64,000 nucleotides of DNA from Streptomyces viridochromogenes (GCF_001270495.1 NZ_LGUR01000204.1:20069-84068), one strand, 5' to 3'. Shown: positions 1 to 10,567, counted from the stretch's first letter. Notes: generated by a model not told the origin, from the sequence alone. Numbers and translations: made by a program.

Positions 1-156
1 CGATTCGAGGCATTGAGGACATGGCGTCGAGCCTAGCGGCCCACGGGGAAGGGCCCCTCCGGCGGTGGGGAGGGGCCCTCAGGGGCGAGACCCGGGGCCC
101 CTCGGGGTGCGACCCGGGGGGGGCGTCGGGTGCGCCCCGGGGGGGCTGTCGGGGTT

Positions 157-479
157 GAGGCCGGGGGCCTCTCAGGGGAGGCCCCGGGGGGCCGTCTGGT
201 CGAGACCGGGGGTCTCTCAGGATGAGACCCGGGAGGGCCGTCCGTCGGATTGAGGCCGGTGGCCCCTCAGGGGGAGGCCCCGGGGGTCCGTCGGATTGAG
301 ACCGGGGGTCTCTCAGGATGAGACCCGGGAGGGCCGTCGGATTGAGGCCGGAGGCCCCTCAAGATGAGACCCGGGGGCCACCGGGGTGTGGCCGGAGGCC
401 CCTCAAGATGAGACCCGGGAGGTCCGTCGGCGTGAGGCCGGGGAGCCCTCGGGGTGTTGCCGGGGGTGTCTCAGGGCCG
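157..479. repeat. 46-bp degenerate tandem repeat array rich in hairpins
   Basis: Seven consecutive units begin near 157, 202, 252, 298, 344, 388 and 434, so the period is 44-50 bp. Each unit opens with a GAGRCC...GGYCTC-type inverted repeat (for example GAGACCGGGGGTCTC) and usually ends in a GGGCCGTCGGATT-like spacer. The units touch each other with no unique spacers, so this is not a CRISPR array. Positions 1-156 hold more G-runs in the same style but without clear periodicity. No convincing gene is seen in 1-503. The array lies just downstream of the nagF stop codon, so it could act as a transcription terminator or be a neutral minisatellite. Confidence 0.75.
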
Positions 480-503
480 GAAGCCCGGGACGATACCCCG
501 GCT

Positions 504-737
504 TCACATCATGTCTTCGATCTCCGCCGCGATCGGGTCGGCGTCGGTGCCGATGACGACCTGGATGGCGGTGCCCATCTTCACGACACCGTGGGCGCCG
601 GCGGCCTTCAGCGCGGTCTCGTTGACCAGCGCGGGGTCGCTGACCTCGGTGCGGAGCCGGGTGATGCAGCCCTCGATCTCCTCGATGTTGTCGATGCCGC
701 CGAGCCCGGCGACGATCTTCTCAGCCTTGGTGGCCAT
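504..737 (-). CDS. nagF: PTS EIIB component, N-acetylglucosamine-type (NagF-like)
   Basis: This 77-residue protein is the size of a free-standing glucose-family EIIB domain. It carries the phosphorylatable cysteine in the motif NIEEIEGCITRLRTEV, where the Cys follows a conserved acidic stretch, and the typical GVVKMGTAIQVVIG segment near the C-terminus. It would pass phosphate from EIIA to sugar entering through the EIIC permeases encoded divergently at 865 and 2353, which lack their own EIIB. The ATG at 737 is chosen because a GAGGAGACC ribosome site lies just upstream; longer upstream reading in this frame has no family similarity. A dre site (829-844) sits between this gene and nagE1, so DasR repression relieved by glucosamine-6-phosphate is likely. 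The name follows S. coelicolor nagF by context. Confidence 0.9.
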   Translation of the reverse strand: MATKAEKIVAGLGGIDNIEEIEGCITRLRTEVSDPALVNETALKAAGAHGVVKMGTAIQVVIGTDADPIAAEIEDMM

Positions 738-828
738 TTCGGTCTCCTCACGCACTGTTGGCCCAACTGTACGAGCGGGTGCGTGGTGAGTACCGAAGGA
801 TGACGTCACAGCAACCCAATCGTCGGTA

Positions 829-844
829 ACTGGTCTACACCACC
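829..844. promoter_or_regulatory. DasR-responsive element (dre) between nagF and nagE1
   Basis: ACTGGTCTACACCACC closely matches the known dre pattern ACTGGTCTAGACCACT of the GntR-type regulator DasR. It lies 21 bp upstream of the nagE1 start and about 90 bp upstream of the divergent nagF start, so one site could control both genes. Confidence 0.85.
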
Positions 845-864
845 TGACAGGCGGTCGCCAACCC

Positions 865-2154
865 ATGAGCGCCGAGACCGAGACCTCCCCCGCCCGCCGG
901 CGGTGGCAGGCCACGTTCCAGGGCCTGCAGAAGATGGGACGTAGCCTTCAGCTCCCCATCGCCGTACTGCCGGCCGCGGGCATCCTGAACCGCCTCGGCC
1001 AGCCGGACGTGTTCGGGGACGACGGGCTGGGCTGGGACAACGTCTCGAAGGTGATGGACGGCGCGGGCGGCGCACTGCTCGACGGGGCGCTCGGGCTGCC
1101 CTTGTTGTTCTGCGTCGGCGTGGCCATCGGCATGGCGAAGAAGGCGGACGGCTCGACGGCGCTGGCGGCGGTGACGGGGTTCCTCGTCTACTACAGCGTG
1201 CTGCGCGAGTTCCCGGAGGACTGCCCGGAGGGCTCGACGGCGGTCCCGAACGTCGGCTGCCAGGTGCAGGACGGGGCGGTGACCGTCTTCACGTACCAGA
1301 ACCCGGGTGTCTTCGGCGGCATCGTCATCGGTCTGCTGGCGGCCTTCTTCTGGCAGCGCTACCACCGGACGAAGCTGGTGGACTGGCTCGGCTTCTTCAA
1401 CGGACGGCGGCTCGTCCCGATCATCATGGCGTTCGTGGCGATCGTGTTCGCGGTGCTGTGCCTGTGGGTCTGGCCGCCGATCGGTGACGCGCTGGAGAGC
1501 TTCAGCGACTGGATGCGAGACCTGGGCGCCTGGGGTGCGGGCGTGTTCGGCATCGCCAACCGGGCGCTGCTGGTCATCGGACTCCACCAGTTCCTGAACG
1601 TGCCCATCTGGTTCCAGTTCGGCAGCTACACCAAGCCCGACGGCGAGGTGGTGCACGGCGACATCAACATGTTCCTCGAAGGCGACCCGAACGCCGGTCT
1701 GTTCACCTCGGGCTTCTTCCCGATCATGATGTTCGCGCTGCCGGCCGCGGCCCTCGCCATCACGCACTGCGCCAAGCCGCACCGCCGCAAGGAGATCGCC
1801 GGCCTGATGACATCGGTGGCGCTGACGTCGTTCGTCACGGGGATCACGGAACCGATCGAGTACTCGTTCCTGTTCATCGCCCCGCTTCTGTACGCGGTGC
1901 ACGCCGTGCTGACGGGTGTGTCCATGGCGGTGACCTGGGGGCTGGGGGTCCACGACGGGTTCAGCTTCTCGGCCGGACTGATCGACTACATCATCAACTG
2001 GCAGCTGGCCACGAGGCCCTGGGCGATCATTCCCATCGGCCTCTGCTTCGCCGTCGTGTACTACGCGATCTTCCGTTTCGCGATCACGAAGTTTGACCTC
2101 AAGACCCCGGGTAGGGAGCCGGAGGACGAGGTCGAGGACGTCACGAAGGGCTGA
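865..2154 (+). CDS. nagE1: PTS EIIC permease, N-acetylglucosamine-type
   Basis: This 429-residue membrane protein belongs to the glucose/GlcNAc EIIC family. It has many hydrophobic segments and the family signature GITEPIEYSFLFIAPLLYA around residue 330. It is a stand-alone EIIC: no EIIB or EIIA domain follows the C-terminal tail (PGREPEDEVEDVTKG). The ATG at 865 is used; only a weak GGCGG ribosome site precedes it. The gene is divergent from nagF with a dre site between them, and is followed by a second, clearly paralogous EIIC (2353-3618). By analogy with S. coelicolor, where NagE2 is the main GlcNAc permease, this would be the NagE1 copy; that assignment rests on gene order. Confidence 0.9.
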   Translation: MSAETETSPARRRWQATFQGLQKMGRSLQLPIAVLPAAGILNRLGQPDVFGDDGLGWDNVSKVMDGAGGALLDGALGLPLLFCVGVAIGMAKKADGSTALAAVTGFLVYYSVLREFPEDCPEGSTAVPNVGCQVQDGAVTVFTYQNPGVFGGIVIGLLAAFFWQRYHRTKLVDWLGFFNGRRLVPIIMAFVAIVFAVLCLWVWPPIGDALESFSDWMRDLGAWGAGVFGIANRALLVIGLHQFLNVPIWFQFGSYTKPDGEVVHGDINMFLEGDPNAGLFTSGFFPIMMFALPAAALAITHCAKPHRRKEIAGLMTSVALTSFVTGITEPIEYSFLFIAPLLYAVHAVLTGVSMAVTWGLGVHDGFSFSAGLIDYIINWQLATRPWAIIPIGLCFAVVYYAIFRFAITKFDLKTPGREPEDEVEDVTKG

Positions 2155-2238
2155 ACAGAGGTCCAAGGATCAGGCACTGCGCGTAGCACTCCGGTTGCGG
2201 ATTTCACGGGTTCCTTATATCGCCCCCACCGTGCTACA

Positions 2239-2271
2239 ACAGGTCTACACCACTCAGTGGTGTAGACCAGA
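2239..2271. promoter_or_regulatory. double dre site forming one perfect palindrome
   Basis: Two dre sequences, ACAGGTCTACACCACT (2239-2254) and AGTGGTGTAGACCAGA (2256-2271), sit head to head with one base between them. Together they form a perfect inverted repeat with 13-bp arms (2242-2254 and 2256-2268). The element lies about 80 bp upstream of nagE2 and should be its DasR operator. Confidence 0.88.
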
Positions 2272-2352
2272 CGCCGCCGTCTCCTTCACTGTCCCCGGGC
2301 GGCGCCATGCCCTTCCCCAGCCTACGGCCGGGGGGACCACCTGGAGGAACTT

Positions 2353-3618
<1,266 letters not shown>

Positions 3619-3641
3619 GCCGGACGGCCCACACCCGACGA

Positions 3642-3678
3642 CGAAGGCCCCGGAACCGGGAAGGTTCCGGGGCCTTCG
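3642..3678 (+). terminator. intrinsic terminator after nagE2
   Basis: A perfect 16-bp stem (arms 3642-3657 and 3663-3678, loop GGGAA) begins 23 bp after the nagE2 stop. It lacks a T-run, as is common in Streptomyces. Confidence 0.85.
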
Positions 3679-3722
3679 CGCACATACGGGCCTGAACCCC
3701 GTACGAGCTGTCTCTCGACCGG

Positions 3723-4475
3723 TCAGATCTCGTACGTCTGCCGCGGCGCCGCCAGTCCCACCGGACCGTCGTAGACCTCGCGCGCGTCGGCAAGGTTGAT
3801 CTGGGGGTCGGTCCACGGCGGGATGTGGGTGAGGACCAGGCGGCGGGCGCCCGCGCGGGCCGCCGTCTGACCTGCTTCGCGGCCGTTGAGGTGCAGGTCG
3901 GGGATGTTCTCCTTGCCGTGCGTGAACGCTGCCTCGCACAGGAACAGGTCGGCGTCGCGGGCGAGTTCGTCCAGGGCGGTGCTGATGCCGGTGTCGCCGG
4001 AGTAGGTCAGGATCTTCCCGGCGTGCTCGATCCGGATGCCGTACGCCTCCACCGGGTGGGCCACGCGTTCCGTGTGCACCGTGAACGGGCCGATGTCGAA
4101 GGTGGACGGCTTGACCGTGTGGAAGTCGAAGACCTCGCTCATGGACGAGGCAGTGGGGGTGTCGGCGTAGGCCGTGGTCAGGCGCTGTTCCGTGCCCTCG
4201 GGTCCGTAGACCGGGATCGGGTCGCAGCGGCCGCCGTCGTGCCGGTAGTAGCGCGCGACGAAATACGCGCACATGTCGATGCAGTGGTCGGCGTGCAGAT
4301 GGCTGAGGAAGATCGCGTCGAGGTCGTAGAGACCGCAGTGGCGCTGCAGCTCGCCCAGGGCGCCGTTGCCCATGTCGAGAAGCAGCCGGAAGCCGTCGGC
4401 CTCGACGAGGTAGCTCGAGCAGGCCGATTCCGCGGACGGGAACGACCCCGAGCAGCCGACGACGGTGAGCTTCAT
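3723..4475 (-). CDS. metallo-beta-lactamase-fold hydrolase
   Basis: This 250-residue protein has the metal-binding motif SHLHADH (H-x-H-x-D-H) near residue 60 and further ligands in the ERVAHPVEAYGIRIE and YSGDTGISTALDE segments, as in the RNase Z/phosphodiesterase branch of the fold. It probably binds two zinc ions and cleaves a phosphoester or similar bond; the substrate is not evident. It is cytoplasmic, with no signal peptide. The ATG at 4475 has GGAGG twelve bases upstream. It converges on nagE2. In Streptomyces this type of gene is commonly annotated simply as MBL-fold metallo-hydrolase. Confidence 0.85.
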   Translation of the reverse strand: MKLTVVGCSGSFPSAESACSSYLVEADGFRLLLDMGNGALGELQRHCGLYDLDAIFLSHLHADHCIDMCAYFVARYYRHDGGRCDPIPVYGPEGTEQRLTTAYADTPTASSMSEVFDFHTVKPSTFDIGPFTVHTERVAHPVEAYGIRIEHAGKILTYSGDTGISTALDELARDADLFLCEAAFTHGKENIPDLHLNGREAGQTAARAGARRLVLTHIPPWTDPQINLADAREVYDGPVGLAAPRQTYEI

Positions 4476-4697
4476 GAAACAGAAACCTCCGCTGGCGGAA
4501 ATCCAGAAGATCGGGAACAGGGGCGTCGGGGGTCGTGCGGTTTGTCGAGCGTAAGGCGCAAAACCTCCGGTCGCTCCTCCGCCAAGGGCTGTTGTGGGCG
4601 AACTCACCTGTGGTGTCACGCGTTCGGCTGGATGCGGGGAGCATGAGGCGGGAGGGAAGGCGCGCGCGGGTAGCTGCGCGCCGGTACCTTCGTGCGT

Positions 4698-5213
4698 ATG
4701 GACACGTCATGGTGGCTCGCGCTCGCGGCGGTGGTACTGCTGGCGCTGGTCGCCACGCTCGCCGACGGGTGGGGGCGCGGGCGGCGGCCCGGAGGGCGGC
4801 GCACCCGGCCGCCGGGGCGGTCCGAGGGGCGTACGCGGGGACAGGCTCCGACGCGTCCCGCGCCCGCGGAGATCTGGTGGGCGAAGGTGCCCTACGAGGA
4901 CGGGCCAGAATCAAGAGGAGCCGCGCGTGGCGCGTCAGGTAGGGCGGTGGCGGGTGACGGGCGGGCGAAGGACCGGCCGTGTCTGGTGCTCGCGGTGCGC
5001 GGGCAGCGGGTCACCGTCGCCAAGATCACCAGCAAGTACAGGGATGAGCGGTACGGCGTGATCCCGCTGCCGCCGGGCTCCGTCGGCGACGCCCGCGGGC
5101 GGGCGAGCTTCCTGGAGACGGGCGAGCTGCGGGACGTACCGGTGTCCGACTTCCGGCGGAGGGTGGGGGTGATGGACCCGGTCGTATGGGACCAGGTCCG
5201 TCACCTCGCCTAG
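4698..5213 (+). CDS. membrane-anchored PemK/MazF-like protein
   Basis: This protein of about 171 residues starts with one membrane segment (WWLALAAVVLLALVATLAD) and a basic Gly/Arg/Pro-rich linker. It then has a PemK/MazF-like fold with recognisable stretches: EIWWAKVPYEDG, DRPCLVLAVRGQRVTVAKITS and VSDFRRRVGVMDPVVWDQV. Soluble relatives are mRNA interferases, but no antitoxin gene is adjacent, so toxin activity is uncertain. The ATG at 4698 is used; a GTG two codons earlier (4692) is possible. No ribosome site is seen for either, and TACCTT at 4685-4690 could be a -10 box for a leaderless message. Confidence 0.7.
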   Translation: MDTSWWLALAAVVLLALVATLADGWGRGRRPGGRRTRPPGRSEGRTRGQAPTRPAPAEIWWAKVPYEDGPESRGAARGASGRAVAGDGRAKDRPCLVLAVRGQRVTVAKITSKYRDERYGVIPLPPGSVGDARGRASFLETGELRDVPVSDFRRRVGVMDPVVWDQVRHLA

Positions 5214-5255
5214 GGCGCCGTCACTCGCCCCTCAGGCCCCAGCCGGCCGGCCGGC

Positions 5256-6490
<1,235 letters not shown>

Positions 6491-6604
6491 GGCTCAGGGC
6501 TCCTGTCGGGAGTAGTCAGTCGGGCGCGCGGCAGCGCAAGTGCAGCAGGGTGGTGCGGGTGTGCGGCGCCGCGGCTCACGGCCGTACGGCGGCAGGGTGT
6601 CGCG

Positions 6605-6700
6605 TCAACAGATGGCGCTGGCGAGCCTGCACAGGTCGACGTGCAGCCGCGCCACGAGCAGCATGCCCGGCGTCTTTTCGCTCACGTCGTGGAAAACCAT
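6605..6700 (-). CDS. cysteine-ended leader peptide upstream of cysO
   Basis: This 31-codon frame ends in RLHVDLCRLASAIC, the pattern of the 'putative leader peptide' class found before sulfur genes in Streptomyces. Two Cys codons lie near the end, one of them the last sense codon. The ATG at 6700 is preceded on the minus strand by TACGAT (6707-6712) with a six-base spacing, so the transcript may be leaderless and start at this ATG; a second ATG at 6664 would give a 19-residue form. Ribosome stalling at Cys codons when cysteine is short could control cysO-cysM. Seen: frame, position and motif. Inferred: regulation. Confidence 0.7.
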   Translation of the reverse strand: MVFHDVSEKTPGMLLVARLHVDLCRLASAIC

Positions 6701-6706
6701 GGGGTC

Positions 6707-6712
6707 ATCGTA
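6707..6712 (-). promoter_or_regulatory. putative -10 box for the leader peptide/cysO-cysM transcript
   Basis: TACGAT on the minus strand ends six bases before the leader ATG, the spacing expected if transcription starts at the A of the ATG. No good -35 box is seen. Confidence 0.45.
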
Positions 6713-6839
6713 TCGATTCCCGGTCCGGCTTTTGGAATGTGATCCCACATCGCGGACAGATTTGGGCCGGGGAATGAGACATGGCAGGTGTACGCGGTGC
6801 AATTCTCGCCCCCGCCGCCCCTACCCGTCCCATCCTCTG

Positions 6840-6945
6840 AAAGGGCTCCGCCCCTTCGACCCCGCCAGAGGGCTGCCGCCCTGCCCCCTCTGGACCCCCC
6901 GCTTCGGCCCTGAAGGGCCTCGTCCTCAAACGCCGGACGGGCCGA
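6840..6945. repeat. dispersed Streptomyces intergenic repeat (type GTCCGGCG..TTGAGGACGAGG)
   Basis: The segment contains GGGCTCCGCCCC, a Gly/Cys-rich inverted block and CGTCCTCAAACGCCGGACGGG. The reverse complement of the last part recurs at 63914-63940. It fills the gap between mec and the leader peptide. No gene is seen in 6701-6975 apart from it. Confidence 0.6.
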
Positions 6946-6975
6946 GATGCCGGGACGGGCGTCGCGGTGAGTGGA

Positions 6976-7398
6976 TCAGTACACCTCCACCACCTTGACC
7001 TCCTCCTCCGTCACCTCGCCGTCGACGATCCGGAAGGAGCGGAACTGGAACTCGCCGAGGCCGTCGGTGTCCGCCGTGGAGACGAGGACGTAGTGGGCGC
7101 CGGGTTCGTTGGCGTAGGAGATGTCGGTGCGCGAGGGGTATGCCTCGGTGGCCGTGTGGGAGTGGTAGATGACCACCGGTTCCTCGTCGCGGTCGTCCAT
7201 CTCGCGGTAGAGCTTGAGCAGGTCGCCGGAGTCGAACTCGTAGAACGTGGGCGACATCGCGGCGTTCAGCATCGCGATGAAGCGCTCGGGGCGGTCCGAG
7301 CCCGCCGGGCCCGCCACGACGCCGCACGCCTCGTCGGGGTGGTCCTTGCGCGCGTGGGCGACGATCTGGTCGACGAGGGCCTGGGTGATGGTCAGCAT
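6976..7398 (-). CDS. mec: JAMM/MPN+ metallopeptidase (Mec-like)
   Basis: This 140-residue protein has the complete JAMM zinc motif: an upstream Glu and HSHTATEAYPSRTD (H-x-H-x10-D with the intervening Ser). The mycobacterial homologue Mec releases cysteine from the CysO-cysteine adduct; here it may also remove the Met-Ala tail of CysO. The ATG at 7398 is the start that matches family length. There is no clear ribosome site, and TATCCT (7406-7411) lies seven bases upstream, so the message may be leaderless. It is co-directional with cysO-cysM but separated by about 485 bases containing a repeat and the leader peptide. Confidence 0.9.
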   Translation of the reverse strand: MLTITQALVDQIVAHARKDHPDEACGVVAGPAGSDRPERFIAMLNAAMSPTFYEFDSGDLLKLYREMDDRDEEPVVIYHSHTATEAYPSRTDISYANEPGAHYVLVSTADTDGLGEFQFRSFRIVDGEVTEEEVKVVEVY

Positions 7399-7539
7399 GT
7401 CGGTCAGGATAAGCAGACGGGCCGCCCCGTACCGAGGGTTGGTACGGGACGGCCCACATGCCGGACGCCCTGAGCGGCAGCCACCGGGAGTACCACGAGC
7501 ACTCCAGAGGGCGGGGACGTCCTGGGAGGCAGCTCGGCA

Positions 7540-7612
7540 ACGCCCTGAAGGGGCGCGGAGCCGCATCGCCATGCGGCTCCGCCGCGGAGCGCGACCAGCC
7601 ACAGCAGTGCCG
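7540..7612. repeat. dispersed intergenic repeat (GGGGCGCGG...GCGCGACCAGCC family)
   Basis: CTGAAGGGGCGCGGAGCCGC followed by a GCGGCTCCGCCGC palindrome and GCGCGACCAGCCACAGC. Copies of the same family lie near 12808, 34300, 50690 and 55902. Confidence 0.65.
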
Positions 7613-7668
7613 CAGACAACGGACGGCCTTCCGCGGCAATCACCTCACGGGCCCTCTCAGCGGAGCGC

Positions 7669-9108
7669 CTAGCCGACCTTTTCGAGTTCCGGCTCGTCGC
7701 CGCCGCGAGCGGCGATCTGCGGGTTGCGGCTCTTGAGGATCGCCCAGCCGATGCCCAGGGCGACGGCCCAGCCGGCCGCGACATACAGGCAGATCCGCGC
7801 GTCCTTGTCGTACGCGATCATGAAGGTCACGCCGACGAGGAAGAGGAGCGCGACCCAGCTGAAGATCGCCCCGCCGGGAGCGGGGAAGGACGAGGCGCGC
7901 AGTCGGCCCGCGTCGACCGCGGCGCGGTAGCGGATGTGGCTGACGAGGATCATCATCCAGGTCCAGATGCCGGCCGCGGTGGCGACGGAGGTGACGTACT
8001 GGAACGCCTTCTCCGGAACGACGTAGTTCAGGACGACGCCGATGCCCATGAGCGCCACGGAGACCGCGATGCCGACGGCGGGCGTCTTGCGGGCGGTGAG
8101 CTTGCCGAAGGCCTGCGGGGCCTCGCTGTTGGAGGCGAGGTCGCGGAGCATCCGGCCGGTCGAGTACATGCCCGAGTTGCAGGACGACAGGGCCGCGGTG
8201 AGCACCACGAAGTTGACGATGCCCGCGGCGAGCGGGATGCCGATCTTGCCGAACGCGTGGACGAACGGGCTCTCGCCCGCGGAGAACTCGGTCCACTTGA
8301 CCACGGAGAGGATCACCAGCAGCGCGCCGACGTAGAAGACGATGATGCGCCAGGGCAGCGTGTTGATGGCCTTGGGCAGGGTCTTCTCGGGGTTCTCGGA
8401 CTCGCCCGCCGTGACGCCGACGAGCTCGACGGCGAGGTAGGCGAACATGACGCCCTGGAGCGTCATCAGGCTGGAGCCGATGCCGTTCGGGAAGATGCCG
8501 CCGTGCGACCAGAGGTTGGAGACGGTGGCGGTGTCACCGGCGTCGGAGAAGCCGAGGGTGAGCACGCCGAGGCCGATGACGATCATGCCGATGATGGCCG
8601 TGACCTTGATCATCGAGAACCAGAACTCGACCTCGCCGAAGATCTTGACGGAGATCAGGTTGACGCCGAAGAGCACCACCAGGAACACCAGGGCGCTGAC
8701 CCATTGCGGGATCTCGGGGAACCAGAAGTGGATGTAGATCGCGGCGGCCGTGAGCTCGGCCATGCCGGTGACCACCCACATCAGCCAGTACGTCCAGCCC
8801 GTGACGAATCCGAAGAACGGGCCGAGGAATTCGCGGGCGTACTCGGCGAAGGAGCCGGAGACGGGCCGGTAGAGGAGCAGCTCACCCAGGGCCCGCATGA
8901 TGAAGAAGATGACGACGCCCGCCAGGGCGTACATGAGGATGATGCTGGGGCCGGCCTTCGCGATGTTCGCTCCGGCACCCATGAAGAGGCCGACGCCGAT
9001 GGCGCCGCCGATCGCGATCATCTGGACCTGACGGCTGCCGAGACCGCGCTCGTACCCCTCCTCGGGGGCACCCGTGGCCTTCGCGTCAGTGACCTTCGCA
9101 GAGGTCAT
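7669..9108 (-). CDS. amino-acid permease (APC superfamily)
   Basis: This 479-residue transporter has about twelve hydrophobic spans. The first span contains IAIGGAIGVGLFMGAG, the unwound substrate-binding helix signature of the amino-acid transporter (AAT) family, and a later loop has SENPEKTLPKAINTLPWRI. It belongs to the GABA/proline/aromatic permease group; the substrate cannot be read from sequence. The ATG at 9108 is preferred because GGAGAAAGG lies upstream; an in-frame ATG at 9129 would add seven residues. No partner genes adjoin it. Confidence 0.88.
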   Translation of the reverse strand: MTSAKVTDAKATGAPEEGYERGLGSRQVQMIAIGGAIGVGLFMGAGANIAKAGPSIILMYALAGVVIFFIMRALGELLLYRPVSGSFAEYAREFLGPFFGFVTGWTYWLMWVVTGMAELTAAAIYIHFWFPEIPQWVSALVFLVVLFGVNLISVKIFGEVEFWFSMIKVTAIIGMIVIGLGVLTLGFSDAGDTATVSNLWSHGGIFPNGIGSSLMTLQGVMFAYLAVELVGVTAGESENPEKTLPKAINTLPWRIIVFYVGALLVILSVVKWTEFSAGESPFVHAFGKIGIPLAAGIVNFVVLTAALSSCNSGMYSTGRMLRDLASNSEAPQAFGKLTARKTPAVGIAVSVALMGIGVVLNYVVPEKAFQYVTSVATAAGIWTWMMILVSHIRYRAAVDAGRLRASSFPAPGGAIFSWVALLFLVGVTFMIAYDKDARICLYVAAGWAVALGIGWAILKSRNPQIAARGGDEPELEKVG

Positions 9109-9370
9109 GTGTAGTGCGCCTTTCTCCATGCCGACCCGGGCCCTTCGTCGGCCTCGGATCGGGTCTCGATCCCCCCGGATTGCTGGAGCTGAGCGGGCCC
9201 GAGCTGCCCCGGGTTCGCTCGTGCCCGGCCGACGATCCGCCGGCCATGTGGCGCACCCGGCCGAACATTCGGGTGGTGCTCGGCGGGCGTCGTGAAGATT
9301 TATCACGGCTGTAACAGTGATCGGCTAGAGGACATGTGGCGCATCACACAGGAAGAACCGGACAAAGGAG

Positions 9371-9400
9371 ACCGCCGCTCCCAGAACGGGTGGCGGCGGT
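9371..9400 (-). terminator. probable terminator of the clpS-DUF2017 unit
   Basis: An ACCGCCGC / GCGGCGGT stem (9371-9378 with 9393-9400), extended by an inner CCC/GGG, lies about 100 bases beyond the DUF2017 stop on the minus strand and is followed by a short pyrimidine run. Confidence 0.6.
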
Positions 9401-9498
9401 GACGCGATCGTTATCCGGATTTGAGTGTCCTCTGAGCGAACACAGAACGGTCACATATCGCTACAAAAAAGTCGCAAGCCCTCGCCCCTCGGCCACGC

Positions 9499-10107
9499 CT
9501 ACGGCATGAGCGTGGCGACCAGCGTCTCCTGGAGCCCGCCCAGCCACAGGTACGCCATCACCATCGGCTTGCGCGGGTCCTCGTCCGGCAGCCGGTAGAG
9601 CAGGTCTGTGTCGTCCTCGTCGGTGATCTCCAGCCGGGAGCCGATGGCCAGACGCAGGTCGTTGAGGGTGCCGAGCCACTGCTGGGACTCCTCGGGGGAG
9701 AGCTTGAGCACCGCGCCGCCCTCACCGGCGGAGGCGGAGCTGAGCTCGTCCAGGGAGCGGACCACCGCGAGCGCGCTGTCCCGCTTGCCGGCGCGCAGGT
9801 CGTTCTCGGTGAAGCGACGGAACTCCGAGGAGTACGCCCGCTGCTCCTCGGCCTCCTTGGGGCCGGGGGTCGCCTCCGGGTCGCTGTAGGCGTCCGGGAA
9901 GAGCCGCTTGAGGACCGGGTCGGCGGGCGGTTCGCTCGGGCCCTCGGCGAACAGCTCGGCGAGCGGGTCTTCGGCGGCGTCCGCGGCGGGGCCGGGGCCG
10001 ATCAGTTCCAGGAGCTGGACGGCCAGCGACCGGATGATGGAGATCTCGACGTCATCGAGGGCGACGGCCGCGCCGCCGCCGGGGAGCGGTTCGAAGGTTC
10101 CTGGCAT
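9499..10107 (-). CDS. DUF2017-family protein
   Basis: This 202-residue, mostly acidic soluble protein of the actinobacterial DUF2017 family opens with FEPLPGGGAAVALDDVEISIIRSL (shown as FEPLPGGGAAVALDDVE) and ends with KPMVMAYLWLGGLQETLV. It follows clpS by 44 bases on the same strand, an arrangement widely conserved in actinobacteria, so a role linked to ClpS/ClpAP proteolysis is possible but unproven. No membrane segment or catalytic motif is seen. The start ATG at 10107 fits the family N-terminus. Confidence 0.85.
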   Translation of the reverse strand: MPGTFEPLPGGGAAVALDDVEISIIRSLAVQLLELIGPGPAADAAEDPLAELFAEGPSEPPADPVLKRLFPDAYSDPEATPGPKEAEEQRAYSSEFRRFTENDLRAGKRDSALAVVRSLDELSSASAGEGGAVLKLSPEESQQWLGTLNDLRLAIGSRLEITDEDDTDLLYRLPDEDPRKPMVMAYLWLGGLQETLVATLMP

Positions 10108-10151
10108 GGAGGCGATTCGCTACTTCCGGTCCTGCGGGCATGGGCGAGCGT

Positions 10152-10469
10152 TCATTTGCGGTCGTGCTGGAGGGTGGCCCACAGGCCGTAGCCGTGCATG
10201 GCCTGCACGTCGCGTTCCATCTCCTCGCGAGTGCCGCTGGAGACGACCGCCCGGCCCTTGTGGTGGACGTCGAGCATGAGTTTGGTGGCCTTGTCCTTGG
10301 TGTAGCCGAAGTAGGACTGGAACACGTAGGTCACGTAGCTCATCAGGTTGACCGGGTCGTTGTGGACGATCGTGACCCAGGGGACGTCCGGCTCGGGGAC
10401 GGCGAAGACCTCCTCCGCCGACTCGGTGTGTTCGATCTCTAGGGGAGCGGGTGACGTCACAGAGCCCAT
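10152..10469 (-). CDS. clpS: ATP-dependent Clp protease adaptor ClpS
   Basis: This 105-residue ClpS adaptor has the conserved core [19 protein letters not shown] and the VHHKGRAVV segment; Asp and His/Met residues there form the N-degron pocket in homologues. It delivers N-end-rule substrates to a ClpC/ClpA unfoldase in the cytoplasm. The ATG at 10469 is chosen because the preceding sequence is not conserved. It is the first gene of a two-gene unit with the DUF2017 gene. The divergent gene is pncB, with 13-bp tandem repeats in between. Confidence 0.93.
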   Translation of the reverse strand: MGSVTSPAPLEIEHTESAEEVFAVPEPDVPWVTIVHNDPVNLMSYVTYVFQSYFGYTKDKATKLMLDVHHKGRAVVSSGTREEMERDVQAMHGYGLWATLQHDRK

Positions 10470-10492
10470 GCTGCCACCCGAGGGGGGCGGTC

Positions 10493-10544
10493 GCACAAAC
10501 GGGCTGCACAAACGGGCTGCGCAACCGGGCCGCGCAACCGGGCC
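10493..10544. repeat. four 13-bp tandem repeats upstream of pncB
   Basis: Two copies of GCACAAACGGGCT (10493-10518) are followed by two of GCGCAACCGGGCC (10519-10544). They lie in the divergent clpS/pncB promoter region and could be a repeated regulator-binding site. Confidence 0.8.
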
Positions 10545-10567
10545 TGTTGTGACCTCCACCCCACAAA

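Noticed and set aside
157..479. CRISPR array
   Set aside because: Units are contiguous and degenerate with no unique spacers, and no cas genes are present.
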